DNA of 64,000 nucleotides, taken from Inia geoffrensis. Its lineage: Eukaryota; Chordata; Mammalia; Artiodactyla; Iniidae. The notes below the pieces were generated by a model, which did not search any database, had not been told where the DNA came from, and saw only the letters and a list, made by a program, of their open reading frames with translations. Made by a program: the position numbers and the translations under genes. The first letter of the stretch is position 1. Each line of letters starts with the position of its first letter. Shown piece after piece: positions 22,560 to 34,095 of the stretch. Location: contig CM070900.1 of NCBI GenBank assembly GCA_036417435.1, forward strand, positions 30,853,496 through 30,917,495, given 5' to 3'.

Positions 22560-22990
22560 AAAGTAGAACTTCATGACAACTTAAGTCAACTCACTGGTTT
22601 TCTATCCTGTTTCTCCAACACGAGATAGCAATTATCCTGAATGATGATTCTCTTGGCGGGGTGGGGAGGGGTGGTGGTGGCGGTGGCGGTGGCGGTGGTG
22701 TGTGTGTGTGTGTGTGTGTGCGCGCGCTCGCACGCAAAGTTCCTTAATATAAAGAGTATGCTTTAAAAAGTGTATTGTTTACTTTCAGTCATTTTTAGTG
22801 TTACAAAAAGGCACACACTCTATATAATCCTTTTAAAGCTCAATCACTCAATATAATAATGCTAGGACATATAGATATGAGTTTATTTTTACTGCTATAT
22901 AGCATCCTATTGTTGAATACACTATGTTTATACTTTCATAAAAAAAATTAAATTCATGAATTGTCAACTGTTTATAGTAGACCAAGAGAA
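22560..22990 (-). mobile_element. Possible old L1 ORF2/3' region, antisense
   Basis: GCTATATAGCATCCTATTGT near 22895 and a preceding AATAATGCTAGGACATATAG resemble reversed L1 sequence of the type seen at 35895-36590. Very diverged; a G-rich microsatellite interrupts it. Confidence 0.4.
22655..22736. repeat. G-rich (GGTGGC)n, then (TG)n, then (CG)n
   Basis: Three GGGG runs (22658-22661, 22663-22666, 22668-22671) with single-base loops, then GGTGG and GGCGGT units to about 22699, then (TG)n to 22720 and CGCGCG to 22726. Confidence 0.97.
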
Positions 22991-23609
22991 TAACAACAAA
23001 AAGTAGTATAATATTATTTTTTTTTTTTTTAACTTTTGGTCCTTTCTAGATGAACTCTGTAAAGTTAATGAAGTTGTAAGTGTGTGGTTTCAACCTTCTT
23101 TGTGCTCTGAGGCAGCCCAGTTTTCTGAGTGGTGCACTTTCTAGCGCTTATATCTAATGAAGCTATTGACAATGCTTCAAGGCCAGTACTCTTAGGAATA
23201 GTTCTATTGCATCCCTTTACCTAAGCCTTGCCCTGTACAGAGACAGGTGGTGTATTCCTCATGTATAAACACGCAGATGTAAGTAAATGTAGGTAGGGGG
23301 AGAGAGTTTTTCTAAACATGGAACAACAATTCTCTTAAGGTAGCATACGGCTTCCATCTTCATGGTGTTTACCTGGTTGGGTAGCTATTCTTTGGTCAGT
23401 GGGTTCATGAGGAAAATAAAAACAAATTAGTAAAGTCTCCCTTCCTCTAAATCCTTGAAGTGAAAGCAGCTCTTTTGCCCCCTTCCTGTTTGCCCATTTC
23501 TGTTCTCCTCTAACCTTGAAAGAACGTAATTACAGGAATCAGATCATGAAGCAATTTAAACTAACTCCTCACTTATGTTCTCCTGAATGCACACCATGCC
23601 TTGTCTTAG
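22991..23609. other. Unassigned sequence
   Basis: T tract at about 23018-23030. No gene or repeat family recognised. Confidence 0.5.
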
Positions 23610-23712
23610 TGGGGACATGTGTATGCATATGGCTGATTCGCTTTGTGTGCAACAGAAACTAACACAGTATTGTGAAGCAATTATACTCCAATAAAGATCT
23701 ATTTAAAAAAAG
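23610..23712 (+). mobile_element. L1 3' terminus (first of three)
   Basis: ATGTGTATGCATATGGCTGA, CAGAAACTAACACAGTATTG and CAATTATACTCCAATAAAGA followed by an A-rich tail. Cetartiodactyl L1 end, severely 5'-truncated and older than its neighbours. Confidence 0.85.
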
Positions 23713-23934
23713 GTAATAATGAAGAATTAAGTAGTTAAAGAACGACTGGCTCTCTATCCCCAACAGCCCCCTTGGCAATCCGGCAGGCAGATCATGCAGG
23801 CAAGATCACTTCTGAAGAGAGAGTCAGCCAGCCTGCATGCAATGGAGAATGATGCAGAACCCAACCTCCTGCCTCGAGAATTCACTGAGATTCTCCCCCC
23901 GACGAACACCTTTTTCCCTTTAAAAACTATCATG
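23713..23934. other. Orphan GC-richer segment between L1 tails
   Basis: Richer in G+C than the flanks, with CCTTGGCAATCCGGCAGGCA near 23771 and a TTTTTCCCTTTAAAAACT stretch near 23911 that has the look of an LTR promoter region. Not part of either flanking L1 and not identified. Confidence 0.4.
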
Positions 23935-24153
23935 TAGATAGCTAGTGGGAAGCAGCCGCATAGCACAGGGAGATCAGCTTCTTGCTTTGTGACCACCTAG
24001 AGGGGTGGGCTAGGGAGGGTGGGAGGGAAGGAGGCTCAAGAGGGAAGAGATATGGGAACATATGTATATATATAACTGATTCATTTTGTTGTAAAGCAGA
24101 AACTAACACACCATTGCAAAGCAATTAAACTCCAATAAAGATGTTAAAAAAAA
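23935..24153 (+). mobile_element. L1 3' UTR end (second of three)
   Basis: Starts at TAGATAGCTAGTGGGAAGC and runs through CACCTAGAGGGGTGGGCTAG to CAATTAAACTCCAATAAAGA and an A-tail. The third copy begins directly at the end of this tail. Confidence 0.92.
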
Positions 24154-24925
24154 AAAAAGATGTGGCACATATATACAATGGAATATTACTCAGCCATAAA
24201 AAGAAACGAAATTGGGCTTCCCTGGTGGCACAGTGGTTGAGAGTCCACCTGCTGATGCAGGGGACGCGGGTTCGTGCCCTGGTTCGGGAAGATCCCACAT
24301 GCCGAGGAGCAGCTGGGCCTGTGAGCCATGGCCGCTGGGCCTGCACGTCCGGAGTCTGTGCTCCGCAACGGGAGAGGCCACAACGGTGAGAGGCCTGCAT
24401 AACGCAAAAAAAAAAAAAAAAAAAAAAGAAAGGAAATTGAGCTATTTGTAATGAGATGGATGGACCTAGAGTCTGTCATACAGAGTGAAGTAAGTCAGAA
24501 AGAGAACGTCTAGTACCGTATGCTAAAACATAAATATGGAATTTAAGAAAAAAAAAATGTCATGAAGAACTTAGGGGTAGGACAGGCATAAAGACACAGA
24601 CCTACCTACTAGAGAATGGACTTGAGGATATGGGGAGGGGGAAGGGTGAGCTGTGACAAAGCGAGAGAGAGGCATGGACATATGTACACTACTAAAGGTA
24701 AAATAGATAGCTAGTGGGAAGCAGCCGCATAGCACAGGGAGATCAGCTGGGTGCTTTGTGACCACCTAGAGGGGTGGGATAGGGAGGGTGGGAGGGAGGG
24801 AGACGCAAGAGGGAAGAGATATGGGAACATATGTATATGTATAACTGATTCACTTCGTTATAAAGCAGAAACTAACACACCATTGTAAAGCAATTATACT
24901 CCAATAAAGATGTAAAAAAAATATA
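24154..24925 (+). mobile_element. L1 3' end with ORF2 C-terminus (third of three), split by a SINE
   Basis: Begins in the last part of ORF2 (GGAATATTACTCAGCCATAA at 24180) and continues after the SINE with GATGGATGGACCTAGAGTCT (24456). The ORF2 frame ends at TAA 24544-24546, after YGI-type codons. The 3' UTR then includes GCAGCCGCATAGCACAGGGA and ends in CAATTATACTCCAATAAAGA with an A-rich tail. Its 5' end abuts the A-tail of the preceding L1, consistent with integration into that tail. Not functional. Confidence 0.92.
24215..24424 (+). mobile_element. CHR-type SINE inserted into L1
   Basis: Head GGCTTCCCTGGTGGCACAGT, B-box GGTTCGTGCCC, body to GAGAGGCCTGCATAACGC and an A-tail. Target duplication AAAGAAACGAAATTG (24200-24214) and AAAGAAAGGAAATTG (24425-24439), one mismatch. 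It lies in the ORF2 C-terminal part of the host L1 and so is younger than it. Confidence 0.97.
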
Positions 24926-25834
24926 TAAAATATTTTTTAAAAAATGAAAGAAAATAAAATAATAAACAGCATTGCTCTAGTAACATCTTAAAAAAACAAA
25001 CAAACAAAAAACTACCATGGCTGAGCAGAATCTTCAGAGTTGGTCTTGGAATAGGAATTTACCTTCTCCCCAGATTGCCAGTTTTTCTAATGAAAGCATC
25101 TTGTTTTTCTACTGACACTTGCCTCTCAATTACTGGCTTTGTGAGCAGCCGAACCTGACTATGGAACAGAAGTACAATCATTAAAGTGAGAAGGCAAAAC
25201 TTCTCCTATGTGGTAGGCAAAACCAACGGTATCCAGATGTGAACATATCTTTGCAGGGACATATTATTCTACCCTCCATCTGATGTCTTACCTTCGCTGA
25301 ACTTGAAGAGATATATTGGGATATTATTCTTACTCCAGATACCATGGCAATATACAAATGGAAACCTTAATGCCAAAAATATGTTGTTTTAAGTATAATT
25401 GATATAATCAGAGGGACTTAAGAAACTGTAAATCTTTAAAAAGAGAAAAATAGTACTTCAGTGTCAAGCATACATCTTCAAAATAGGCTTGCCAAACAGG
25501 TAAGGGAGATGCAAACTTTCAAGCCCTTTGGCCTGTCCTCTTCTACACGTGAGAGGTGGCAGTACAGGGAGGAGACAAAACAATTATAGGGACTCAAAGT
25601 CCACTGCTGGCTGAAAACAGGCAGTGCTTCTCCAGCCATTGCAAGATCTGTACCTTGCATCTTCTGAAATACACAGAGACATAAAGCAAATAACAGTGTC
25701 TTTGCTTAATACCTCTCTCCACTTGCAGACCAGACCCCAACCCCTTCTGGCTTACTCAGAGGCACCACCCCAGCATTTCTATCTTTCAAAACCTTCCCAT
25801 CCTTGATACTCTGCCTCATTTCAAGTTTACACCA
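24926..25834. other. Unassigned sequence with (AAAC)n
   Basis: AAAC-type microsatellite at about 24990-25011. The remainder looks single-copy, with no gene recognised. Confidence 0.5.
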
Positions 25835-27310
25835 GCTCCCTGAGAACTATAATATCTACATCTTGGGCTCTCATGAACCCACACCATCAGGCTTTCATCA
25901 TGAACAACATCAGCCCTTGTCAATGTGCCAATGACCCCCATATTACTAAATCCAATGCGAGCTTTCCAGTCTTCATATTCCTTGACCTAATATATTTGAT
26001 AGAGCTGATTGCTTCCTGCCTATTAAACTCTCGTCTTCTGTAAAATCACAATATCTTGATCCCTCTGTTTCTTTTCTTTTTTTTTTTTTTTTTTTTTGCG
26101 GTACGCGGGCCTCTCACTGTTGTGGCCTCTCCCGTTGCGGAGCACAGGCTCCGGACGCGCAGGCTCAGCGGCCATGGCTCACGGGCCCAGCCACTCCGCG
26201 GCATGTGGGATCCTCCCGGACCGGGGCACGAACCCATGTCTCCTGCATAGGCAGGCGGACTCTCAACCACTGTGCCACCAGGGAAGCCTCCACAGCTTTT
26301 TAATACTCTTCAAAAATCTCAAAATAAAAAAAGAGCCAGGTGTCTCCCATGATCTAAAGACTCTTTTATCCAACTGCTATTTTACCTCTCCTCTAATACG
26401 TGCCATTGTCAACTCAAATTTACAATGTTTAACAGTAAACTGATTTTTTCCATGCAGGCCTGCTCCATCCACAGGTTTTCCTGTCTCAGTAAGTGGGAAA
26501 CTCCATCCTTCCATTGCTCAGGCCAGAAAAACATTGACATCATTCTTGAGTCCTCTCTTCCTTTCATACCACACACCCAGTTTGTTTTCAAATTCTGACT
26601 CTACCTTCAAAACACACCCGGAATTCAACCACTTTTCCCAACTTTAAATGTTACTTCCGGCTCTAAGTCACCTTTAAATCTCCCCTAATTGGGCTCACAG
26701 TTGTCCTTGCTCAGTTCTCCCCTCCATCTAAGCTGATTCTCAACCCAGCAACACAGAGGGAATCTGTCAGAACACAGTGCTTCTACGTTCAAAGCCCACC
26801 AAAGGTTTTCCTTCTCACTATCAGAGTAAAAGCTGATGTTGCTTCAATCTATGGTCTGCCCACCATCCTTATATGACCAATACTCTCCCTTACTCAAAGT
26901 TCTCCAGCCACTCTGACCTCCTTGCTGTTCCTACGTTACACCATGAATGTTCTTGCCTTAGAGCCTTTGCACTTGCCCTTCCTCCTGTGGAACACGGCCC
27001 CTCCCTTCTTTTAGGTCCTGCCTCAAATGTCACCTCATCGGGGAAGCCCTGCCTGATCTTATAAAATAACAGCCTGCTGACTGTGCTTCCTGGTACTCTC
27101 CATCTACTTTGCCCTACTTTATTATCTCCACTCAATTTATCATGTGTTGATACATAATGGGTTTGCTTGCTTGTTTATTGTCTATTTTCTGACTAGACTC
27201 CATGAGAACAGGAATTTTATCTACTGTGTTCATTGCAATATCTTTATTGCCTTGAACAGTGCTTGGCACCTTGTAGGTGTCTAATACATATTTCATTCTT
27301 GGAAAGAGGA
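25835..27310 (+). mobile_element. L2 LINE, long fragment split by a SINE
   Basis: One of the longest L2 copies here. Before the SINE it shows the region upstream of the 3' UTR (ACTAAATCCAATGCGAGCTT at 25945). After it come CATCATTCTTGAGTCCTCTC (26538), CAAAGCCCACCAAAGG (26790), TTAGAGCCTTTGCACTTGCC (26959), GTCACCTCATCGGGGAAGCC (27029), and the end TGGCACCTTGTAGGTGTCTA (27265). Frames are broken; no reverse transcriptase function remains. Confidence 0.87.
26077..26288 (-). mobile_element. CHR-type SINE, antisense, inside L2
   Basis: T tract (A-tail) then GCGGTACGCGGGCCTCTCAC, through to the head complement ACCAGGGAAGCC. Target duplication unclear; a degraded pair beginning CCTC flanks it. 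Confidence 0.96.
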
Positions 27311-27394
27311 CTGGGTGACTGTTATTAACCAGATTTTTCTAAAATAGGTCTGCGTGTTTAAAATCATTAAGTTACTTTGTTTTAAGCACATATG

Positions 27395-27991
27395 GAACAA
27401 TCACACAAGCAGATGATGTATTAAACCACAAAGAAACATTTCAAAAATCCCAAAGAGCAGAGATCAGAAAGGCTACATTATTGAAGACAATGCAGTAAAA
27501 TTAGAAATTAAGAATGACCTTGAACAGTGAAAAACAAATGTTATCTACTTGACAACGTGAAAACATCCACTTAACTCCTGATTACAATAGAAAAGAAAAA
27601 TCACTGAAATTTTGGAAAACTTACAAATAAAAGTACACTATGAGATGCAGCTAAAAGCAGCATACAGAAAATAAACCTGGGGCCTCAAAATGTATATGCT
27701 AGGAAACAAACAAGCAAACCAAAAAAATAAAACTGATAACATTTGAAAACTAAGGCTCATGACTTAAGGGGTTGAAAAAGAAAACCAAGAAAGAAAAAGT
27801 AGGGGGAAAAATGAGTCAATAGAGATGAAAGCATGATTTATTGAAATATAAAGAAAATAAGACTTGATCAACAAAACTAAAATTTTCCTGAAAGGCTAAT
27901 AATGTTATCACAGTGTCTGAGCAAGAAAGAGAGAGAATGAGAAAGAATAAATACTATGAGAAATATGAAATGGAATAAAAATATAAATAGA
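27395..27991 (+). mobile_element. Old L1 ORF2 fragment (L1M or HAL1 type)
   Basis: AAATTAGAAATTAAGAATGA (27498), TTTGGAAAACTTACAAATAA (27609), GAGATGCAGCTAAAAGCAGC (27641) and ACTTGATCAACAAAACTAAA (27862) parallel consecutive L1 ORF2 segments. Many stops; pseudogene. Confidence 0.75.
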
Positions 27992-28208
27992 GGGCTTCCC
28001 TGGTGGCGCAGTGGTTGAGAGCCCGCCTGCTGATGCAGGGGACACGGGTTCGTGCCCCGGTCTGGGAAGATCCCACATGCCGCGGAGCGGCTGGGCCCGT
28101 GAGCCATGGCCCCTGAGCCTGCGCGTCCGGAGCCTGTGCTCTGCAACGGGAGAGGCCACAGCAGTGAGAGGCCCGCGTACCGCAAAAAACCAAAACAAAA
28201 CAAAACAA
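27992..28208 (+). mobile_element. CHR-type SINE, perfect target duplication
   Basis: Head GGGCTTCCCTGGTGGCGCAG, B-box GGTTCGTGCCC, tail of CAAAA units. Flanked by identical 15-bp AAAAATATAAATAGA at 27977-27991 and 28209-28223. Confidence 0.98.
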
Positions 28209-28223
28209 AAAAATATAAATAGA

Positions 28224-28964
28224 AACAATACTCCAATATAGTTGAATGTGATTATCTTAATGGCTATATTTATTATGGACAACAATAGAGAGAAAGCAAC
28301 GTCAGAGAAAGCAAGTAGGAAGTTATTTTCAAGTCTAGGAGAGAAATGATTTTTGACACCTATATAAGAGTAGCATCTCCTAGAAGAGGTCTAGGGGTGA
28401 ACTAGAAGAATTAAGTAAAAGTGGGTGATTGATTGGGTGAAGAGGTTACATCCCTCCACTTGCCACCCTTCACTCCACAACCTTGTATTAACTGTGACTG
28501 AGAGGGGTGAAGGCAAGGACTCGTAATTTATTTTCAATTTTTAAAATTGGCTCAACACCCACCATTAACACGAATATTTCAATTACCCTAATTCATTAGG
28601 TGAGATCTGATGAGATCTGGCTTTTTAAAAACTTTTACAGTTTCATGTTTCTTCCGCATGTGTGATTCTGATTTTGCCTGAATTTCTGTGTCTGGAAAGC
28701 TCTCCAGTAAAGTTTAAGAAGTCAGTGATAACTCTGTTAGGTACATGGGAAGTTCATTGACTTAATTAATGAAATTACTACTGAAATCTAAATTGAAAGA
28801 AACATTACTAAATACTTCACAGGTCATTTGAATTACGACATTTGCTAGTCCTAATTTGAATAGGAATTCTTTACAGAAGCATGAGGAGAATGATTTGGGA
28901 GTTTGGGCTTAAATTTTTAAGGCTGTGTGAAGTAAGGGAAAAAAAACAGTATTAGCAATTCCAA
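28224..28964. other. Unassigned sequence
   Basis: No gene or repeat family recognised. Confidence 0.5.
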
Positions 28965-30060
28965 CAACAGTACTACCTTCCTGGACATTACCTTCTCCTG
29001 GATTTATTCCATAACTGGCTTCTTTCCAGTACATTTTCTCATTCTTTCCTGTTCCACAGCCCCTAAAATTTCCTAACCGTCAGTGTTCAGACCTTGAACT
29101 TCATCTCTTCTCTATCTACACGCTCACTCCCTTGTCATACAGTCTCATGGGTTAAAGTATGCTGTGCAGTAATGTCTTCCACACTGATCATTTTAACCTG
29201 AACCTCTCCTCTGAATTTCAGAATCACATTCCTTACTGCCCACTCGACATACATTCTATGAAATGTAAACAGTGTTTCAATTATATCATACAAAACTCGA
29301 CTTCTGGGTCTTCCCCCTAAACTTGTTTCTTCCACAGTGTTCCCCGTCTCATTAAATGACAACTCCAACTTTCTAGTTACTCAGGTCAACAGCCTTGGAG
29401 TCATTCTTGATTCCTAACTCTCTCATACCTCACATTTAACCCTTAGCAAAACTCACTGTTTTTCACCTTCAAAATATGTGCTTTCTTAGCCTGTCCACTG
29501 TTACTACTCTGTTCCAAGCTACCATCCTCTCTTCTTGGGATAATTTAATGGTCTTTCCACTGGTCTTTGTGCTTCCACCTTTGCCCTACTATGTCTGTTC
29601 TTCCATAGTCTAGTTTCAGGACAGCAGTCACATCTACCCTTGTAAAATGAAGACATTTCGTTCAATTCTTTTATTTAAAACCCTCTAGTATCTTATCTTC
29701 TCAGTTAACTTTGTGGAAAACTGAAATCTTTATAATCACCCACAAAGTCCTATATGATCTGCTTCCACTTTATGTCTCTGACTATTTTCTACTAATTCCT
29801 CCCTGGTCTCCTTACTGCTCCTCATTTCAAGGCATTTCCAGAGTTTCCTTTGCTAAAACTCTTCCCTGGATTTCCTGCATGGTTCACTCATTCTACTCCC
29901 TTGGTTCGTTGCTCAAATGTGATTTCTAAGTGTCACGCTCCTTTTCTGTCCTTTGAGAAATTGTACCTCCTACAGCCTGGCATTCTCCTTTCCCCGCTTT
30001 TTTATTCTCCACAACACATAGTATCCAACATTTTTTGTTGTATGTATGAATACATATACT
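28965..30060 (+). mobile_element. L2 LINE, about 1.1 kb
   Basis: Continuous L2 order: ACCTTCTCCTGGATTTATTC (28990), CTTGGAGTCATTCTTGATTC (29393), CTACCATCCTCTCTTCTTGG (29519), AAAACCCTCTAGTATCTTAT (29677), CACAAAGTCCTATATGATCT (29740), GCTCAAATGTGATTTCTAAG (29911). It covers the end of the ORF2 region and the 3' UTR. Frames are interrupted. Confidence 0.87.
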
Positions 30061-30570
30061 GAATTGGCTTTATTCATTCTTATATTCAGAGATAAAAGCT
30101 ACAAAGTTTCATGAGGCCCCTTTCAGCTTGGTGTGACTCAGTCTACTCATAAGTAACTGGACTCATAAATGTAAAATAATCAGTATACTGTTTGAGTATC
30201 GCCATATCAACCACATCAAAATTGCCTTTTTTCCCCTGTCATGTTAATGAAAAATGTGTACAATATTTTTAATCTATAATATATCATTTTCCTCATGGCA
30301 GTAATGATATTTCACTACAAGAACTACCAAAATCCCAATGTGGAAAAGTTAGCCTGTGAATCATTTCTAAACGAGTGTTCCAACTGTTAGTTCTTGAGGA
30401 TAGCAATCCTTCTGATGACTTTAATATGCATGCCAGTTTAATCAATATTTACAGAATCAAATATAATGTATGAAGGAAAAGTACTGACATGACTCTCTGG
30501 GTATAATGATTACCTTCCTTCCCTGGGTCTACTTTATACATTTTAGGATCTTGAGCAAAAGAGCCCATTA
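30061..30570. other. Unassigned sequence
   Basis: No gene or repeat family recognised. Confidence 0.5.
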
Positions 30571-30584
30571 AACAGGGAGAGACA

Positions 30585-30800
30585 GGGCTTCCCTGGTGGC
30601 ACAGTGGTTGAGAGTCCGCCTGCCGATGCAGGGGACACGGGTTCGTGCCCCGGTCCGGGAAGATACCACATGCCGCGGAGTGGCTGGGCCCGTGAGCCAT
30701 GGCCGCTGAGCCTGCGCGTTCGGAGCCTGTGCTCCGCAACGGGAGAGGCCACAGCAGTGAGAGGCCCACGTACCACAAAAAAAAAAAAAAAACCCACAGA
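30585..30800 (+). mobile_element. CHR-type SINE
   Basis: Head GGGCTTCCCTGGTGGCACAG to GGCCCACGTACCAC plus an A-tail. Flanks AACAGGGAGAGACA (30571-30584) and AAAATGGAGAGACA (30801-30814) are a slightly decayed target duplication. Confidence 0.97.
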
Positions 30801-30814
30801 AAAATGGAGAGACA

Positions 30815-32094
30815 TACAAGAAGTGGCCATCCTATGCCTTGCTTAGGTATGCTGCGTAGACTTGGCTGGGGATAAGACCAGTGAGTAACTATTGCCAGTG
30901 TTTGTAAAGCATCTACAACTCAACTGGAAGAAACTTGTAGAAACAGCTACAATCTGATCTCCTTACATGTGAAGTAGGATAAGCAGCAAAGATGGAATTT
31001 ATTCAATACATATTACCTATGTTTTGATGAAAAATGCCATTTAAAAATGGTGTTCATCCCGAACGTTCAAATGGTTTTTATTTTAAAAAACCAGAGGAGT
31101 TGTAATAACAAGTTTGTGCGGGACTTACTAAATACTTTCAAATTGCTGAAATCTGAAATGATGTCCCAACTCTGTTTAACTAACATCTCTAAGACTGTTC
31201 GCTCATCTCAGAAATGAGAGGGATAGGCTTGAAAGCTGTATGATTCTAGGATGAGAATATGCTGGTCTTAAAACTCCCTAATACCAAATTTTCACAAATT
31301 CCCTTTATCCTCCCGTGCAATGTTTACACCTTTCAGACATAACACATAGATAGCCCAAACATCTGCAAATTCAGCAATGTTATCTTATTGTACCCTGCCT
31401 ACTTTCTACTTCATAAAACTTCATGGGCCCGAAGGTTGCTATGAAGTTACTCTCAAGACTTTGCTCTTCTCCTGGTAATTTAATCTTCTTTGCTCTTCCT
31501 CATAATTCAATTTTGTCAAACTTTTCTTCAGGGGGATTTAAAATTTACTACCATAACTACTTAATGGGCTGCTTTGTGTGACAAGGGGATAAAAAATTTA
31601 CTTTTGAGGACATGTGCTGACTTCCTCATGGGTACCATCTAGTCTGCTTCCTGCTGACCTCAGGATTCTGTAAGTTCAAAATATTAATGGTGTCTAAAAT
31701 GTGAGGAATTTATAACCTGTCACTGAAGAGTCACCTGCAAAGTGTGTCACAATGGGTACTTGTACAATAGACGTTACTCATGTCTTTTTTTTCTTTTAAC
31801 AAATTTAACCCCTCAATTTTTGAAATGATTGATTTTCCCATTAATTATTTTGATTTAATGTATACTAAAATAAAAATAGTTTGCAGCTAGATACACAACT
31901 ATGGTTATTTAGTATACAGTTACTGGTTATAAAATACCAATAGATTTCTGAAGGAATATGAACAGTAGGACCCATGGGACACAGCTAATTTGCTCTGCAC
32001 ATCTCTATGGGCCAGGTATCAGAAGAATTCATAAGGAGATACAAAAATGTATTGGGTACTGTATAAATCTAAGTGTAATATGACATAGAGAGAT
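30815..32094. other. Unassigned sequence
   Basis: About 1.3 kb without a recognisable repeat or gene. Confidence 0.5.
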
Positions 32095-32280
32095 AGAAGA
32101 CAATTAATACATTCTGTGGCAATAATAATTTTTACCATGGGTATGAGGGAGAAAGGAGAATTTTAATTGGGCCTTCCTTGAAGAAAGAAAAAAAGATTTG
32201 GTAGGCAGAGATGGCTGTTAGATAGGAAGGGCATTTTAGAATTAGGAACAGCACAAACTATGAAAATAATTTACTGAGAC
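32095..32280 (-). mobile_element. Possible L2 fragment, antisense
   Basis: GGGCCTTCCTTGAAGAAAGA (32169) and GAAGGGCATTTTAGAATTAG (32226) resemble reversed L2 3' sequence. Weak. Confidence 0.45.
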
Positions 32281-32304
32281 TAGAGTTTAGACTATCTGTA
32301 TTAT

Positions 32305-32660
32305 TAACAGTAAGTGATGTTAGTTGCAGTAATAAACAACCCTAAAACCCAAATGGATGAACACAATAACATTTATTTCTTTTTTACATCACAATGTAAG
32401 GTGGGTCACCATAGGATTTCTGCTTCAAGTGCCTTCAGAGACCCAGGCACATTCCATGTGGTGACTCAGCTGTCATTGCCCAGGAGCCTTGGAAACTTTC
32501 AGTGGATTTTCCACATCCAACTAGCTTAGCTTATAATCAGATACAATATTACATACATGATTGAGTGAGAACTTACAGGGGTCATGACCAGAAGTAGTTC
32601 ACACCACTTCTACCCACCTTCCCTTGGCTTGAACTCGGATGTGTTCCTTCACTCAGCAGC
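32305..32660 (-). mobile_element. Mammalian retroelement remnant, antisense; same family as 9750-10115
   Basis: TAATAAACAACCCTAAAACC (32330), AACATTTATTTCTTTTTTAC (32367), CAGAGACCCAGGCACATTCC (32436) and AGTAGTTCACACCACTTCTA (32594) follow the reverse of that family's consensus. LTR versus L1M origin unresolved. Confidence 0.6.
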
Positions 32661-33664
32661 ACAGAGGCTGGCTGGTGTTGTGTGTCAGTGTGCTGAGGAT
32701 TAGAGTAGAACTCAGATATTGATGAGCACAGCATTCTGTGTCACACTGCATTCATTCAGAAGATAGATATTTTGTTGAAGAAACCAAAAACACATTCTAG
32801 GTAGATCATGGAAGGGATTTAGGATTCACACTGCAGGGTACAGATATAAATGACCACTGCCTAGAAGAATAAATAAACTATGAGATCTATTTCTCTCAAG
32901 TATACCTAAATACTTTTTGCTTCACTTCAGGCAACAAAGATTTAAAAAAAAAAAAAAAAGGAGAAGGGAACCAAGCTATGTTTAGAGCATCATCAAATGT
33001 ATATACAGTTGTGAATGTGCAAGTCTGAGGCATTCATGTCATTAGACAAAAGGCATTGAAACATAAGGTCCATTGGTGTGCAACCTTGGTATTTGGATTC
33101 CAAGGTGATTTATTTTCATAGGGTTTATATGACATTGTAAATGGGTGTAAATTGGTGCCGGAACGTGAGGCATGGAGGATTGCAACTCTCCTTAAAGTGG
33201 ATTCAATAATTCTGCCATTTAAAATGCTTTATTTGATTGCAAGATTTGGTTAAAAAAAGGGGAAGCTTCACTTACTTGTGAGGTGGTACACGTCTGTCAA
33301 TAATTCTATACCAGTAAAGCTGCTTCTATTTGACATAAAAAAAAAGATTTCTGGATAATGATAGGACACAGATTCCATAACAGAAAGAGACCGGTTCAAT
33401 CTTTTGACACAATCGAATCAGTTGCAAGACTTCCTAAGAGGAGGAGGATGAGAGGACAGAGGAGTGAGCTAAACCAGGAGAGAAGCACAAGAAGAAAATT
33501 CACACCATTTCTGCTGTTTTCTGTGAGTCTCTCTCCAGTCTTCAGTGTAAGAGGAAAGAGTGTCTAGTCTGTAACCAGTTTACTGAATGAGCCAGACTTC
33601 ATAAGGCATAAGCAGAAGACAGCTGTGATTTCTCTCAAACCACTGCTTCAGACATGCTCTCCTG
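32661..33664. other. Unassigned sequence with A tract
   Basis: A17-type tract at about 32943-32959. No gene or repeat family recognised. Confidence 0.5.
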
Positions 33665-34095
33665 CTGCCTGTACTGGTCAGGGATCTCCAGAGAAACACA
33701 CCAACAGGATGTGCATATAGAGAAAAAGAAAAGTTTACCTTATAGAATTAGCTCATATGACTATGGAGCCCGGTGAGTCCATATCTGCAGTGTGAACCGG
33801 CAGAGGCCGGAGACCCAGAGACAAGCCAATATTGCAGTTCAAGTCCAAAGGCTATTTGCTGCAGAATTCACTCTCGCTCTTGGGAAATCAGTCTTTTTGT
33901 TCTATTCTGGCCTTCAACTAATTGGGTGAGGCCTACCCACATTATGGAGGGCATCTACTTTACTCAGGGTCCCCCGATTTAAATGTTAATCTCATCCAAA
34001 GAACAACCCCACAGAAACATTCAGAATAATGTTTGACTACGTATTGAGGAACCCGTGGCCCGGCCAAGTTGACATATCAAATTAACCATCACATT
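33665..34095 (-). mobile_element. MLT1-type LTR (ERVL-MaLR), antisense, second copy
   Basis: GAGAAACACACCAACAGGAT (33691), GGAGACCCAGAGACAAGCCA (33809), AACTAATTGGGTGAGGCCTA (33917), GATTTAAATGTTAATCTCAT (33976) and GTTGACATATCAAATTAACC (34069) match the reversed MLT1 LTR. Same orientation as the copy at 19320. No internal region. Confidence 0.82.

Noticed and set aside
23754..23996. 80-codon minus-strand frame over the orphan segment
   Set aside because: Runs into the antisense of an L1 3' UTR; not a plausible protein.
24215..24424. tRNA gene calls at SINE heads
   Set aside because: A- and B-box motifs are present, but there is no full cloverleaf, and the unit continues into SINE body and A-tail. 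Same for the other nine copies.
27877..28285. Recurring peptides such as GLSLLWPLPLRSTGSGRAGS in frames at 24, 26, 28, 30, 36, 43, 44, 45 and 53 kb, resembling a small gene family
   Set aside because: Every instance is a translation of the same CHR-type SINE in one frame or another. Shared sequence reflects transposition, not a protein family.
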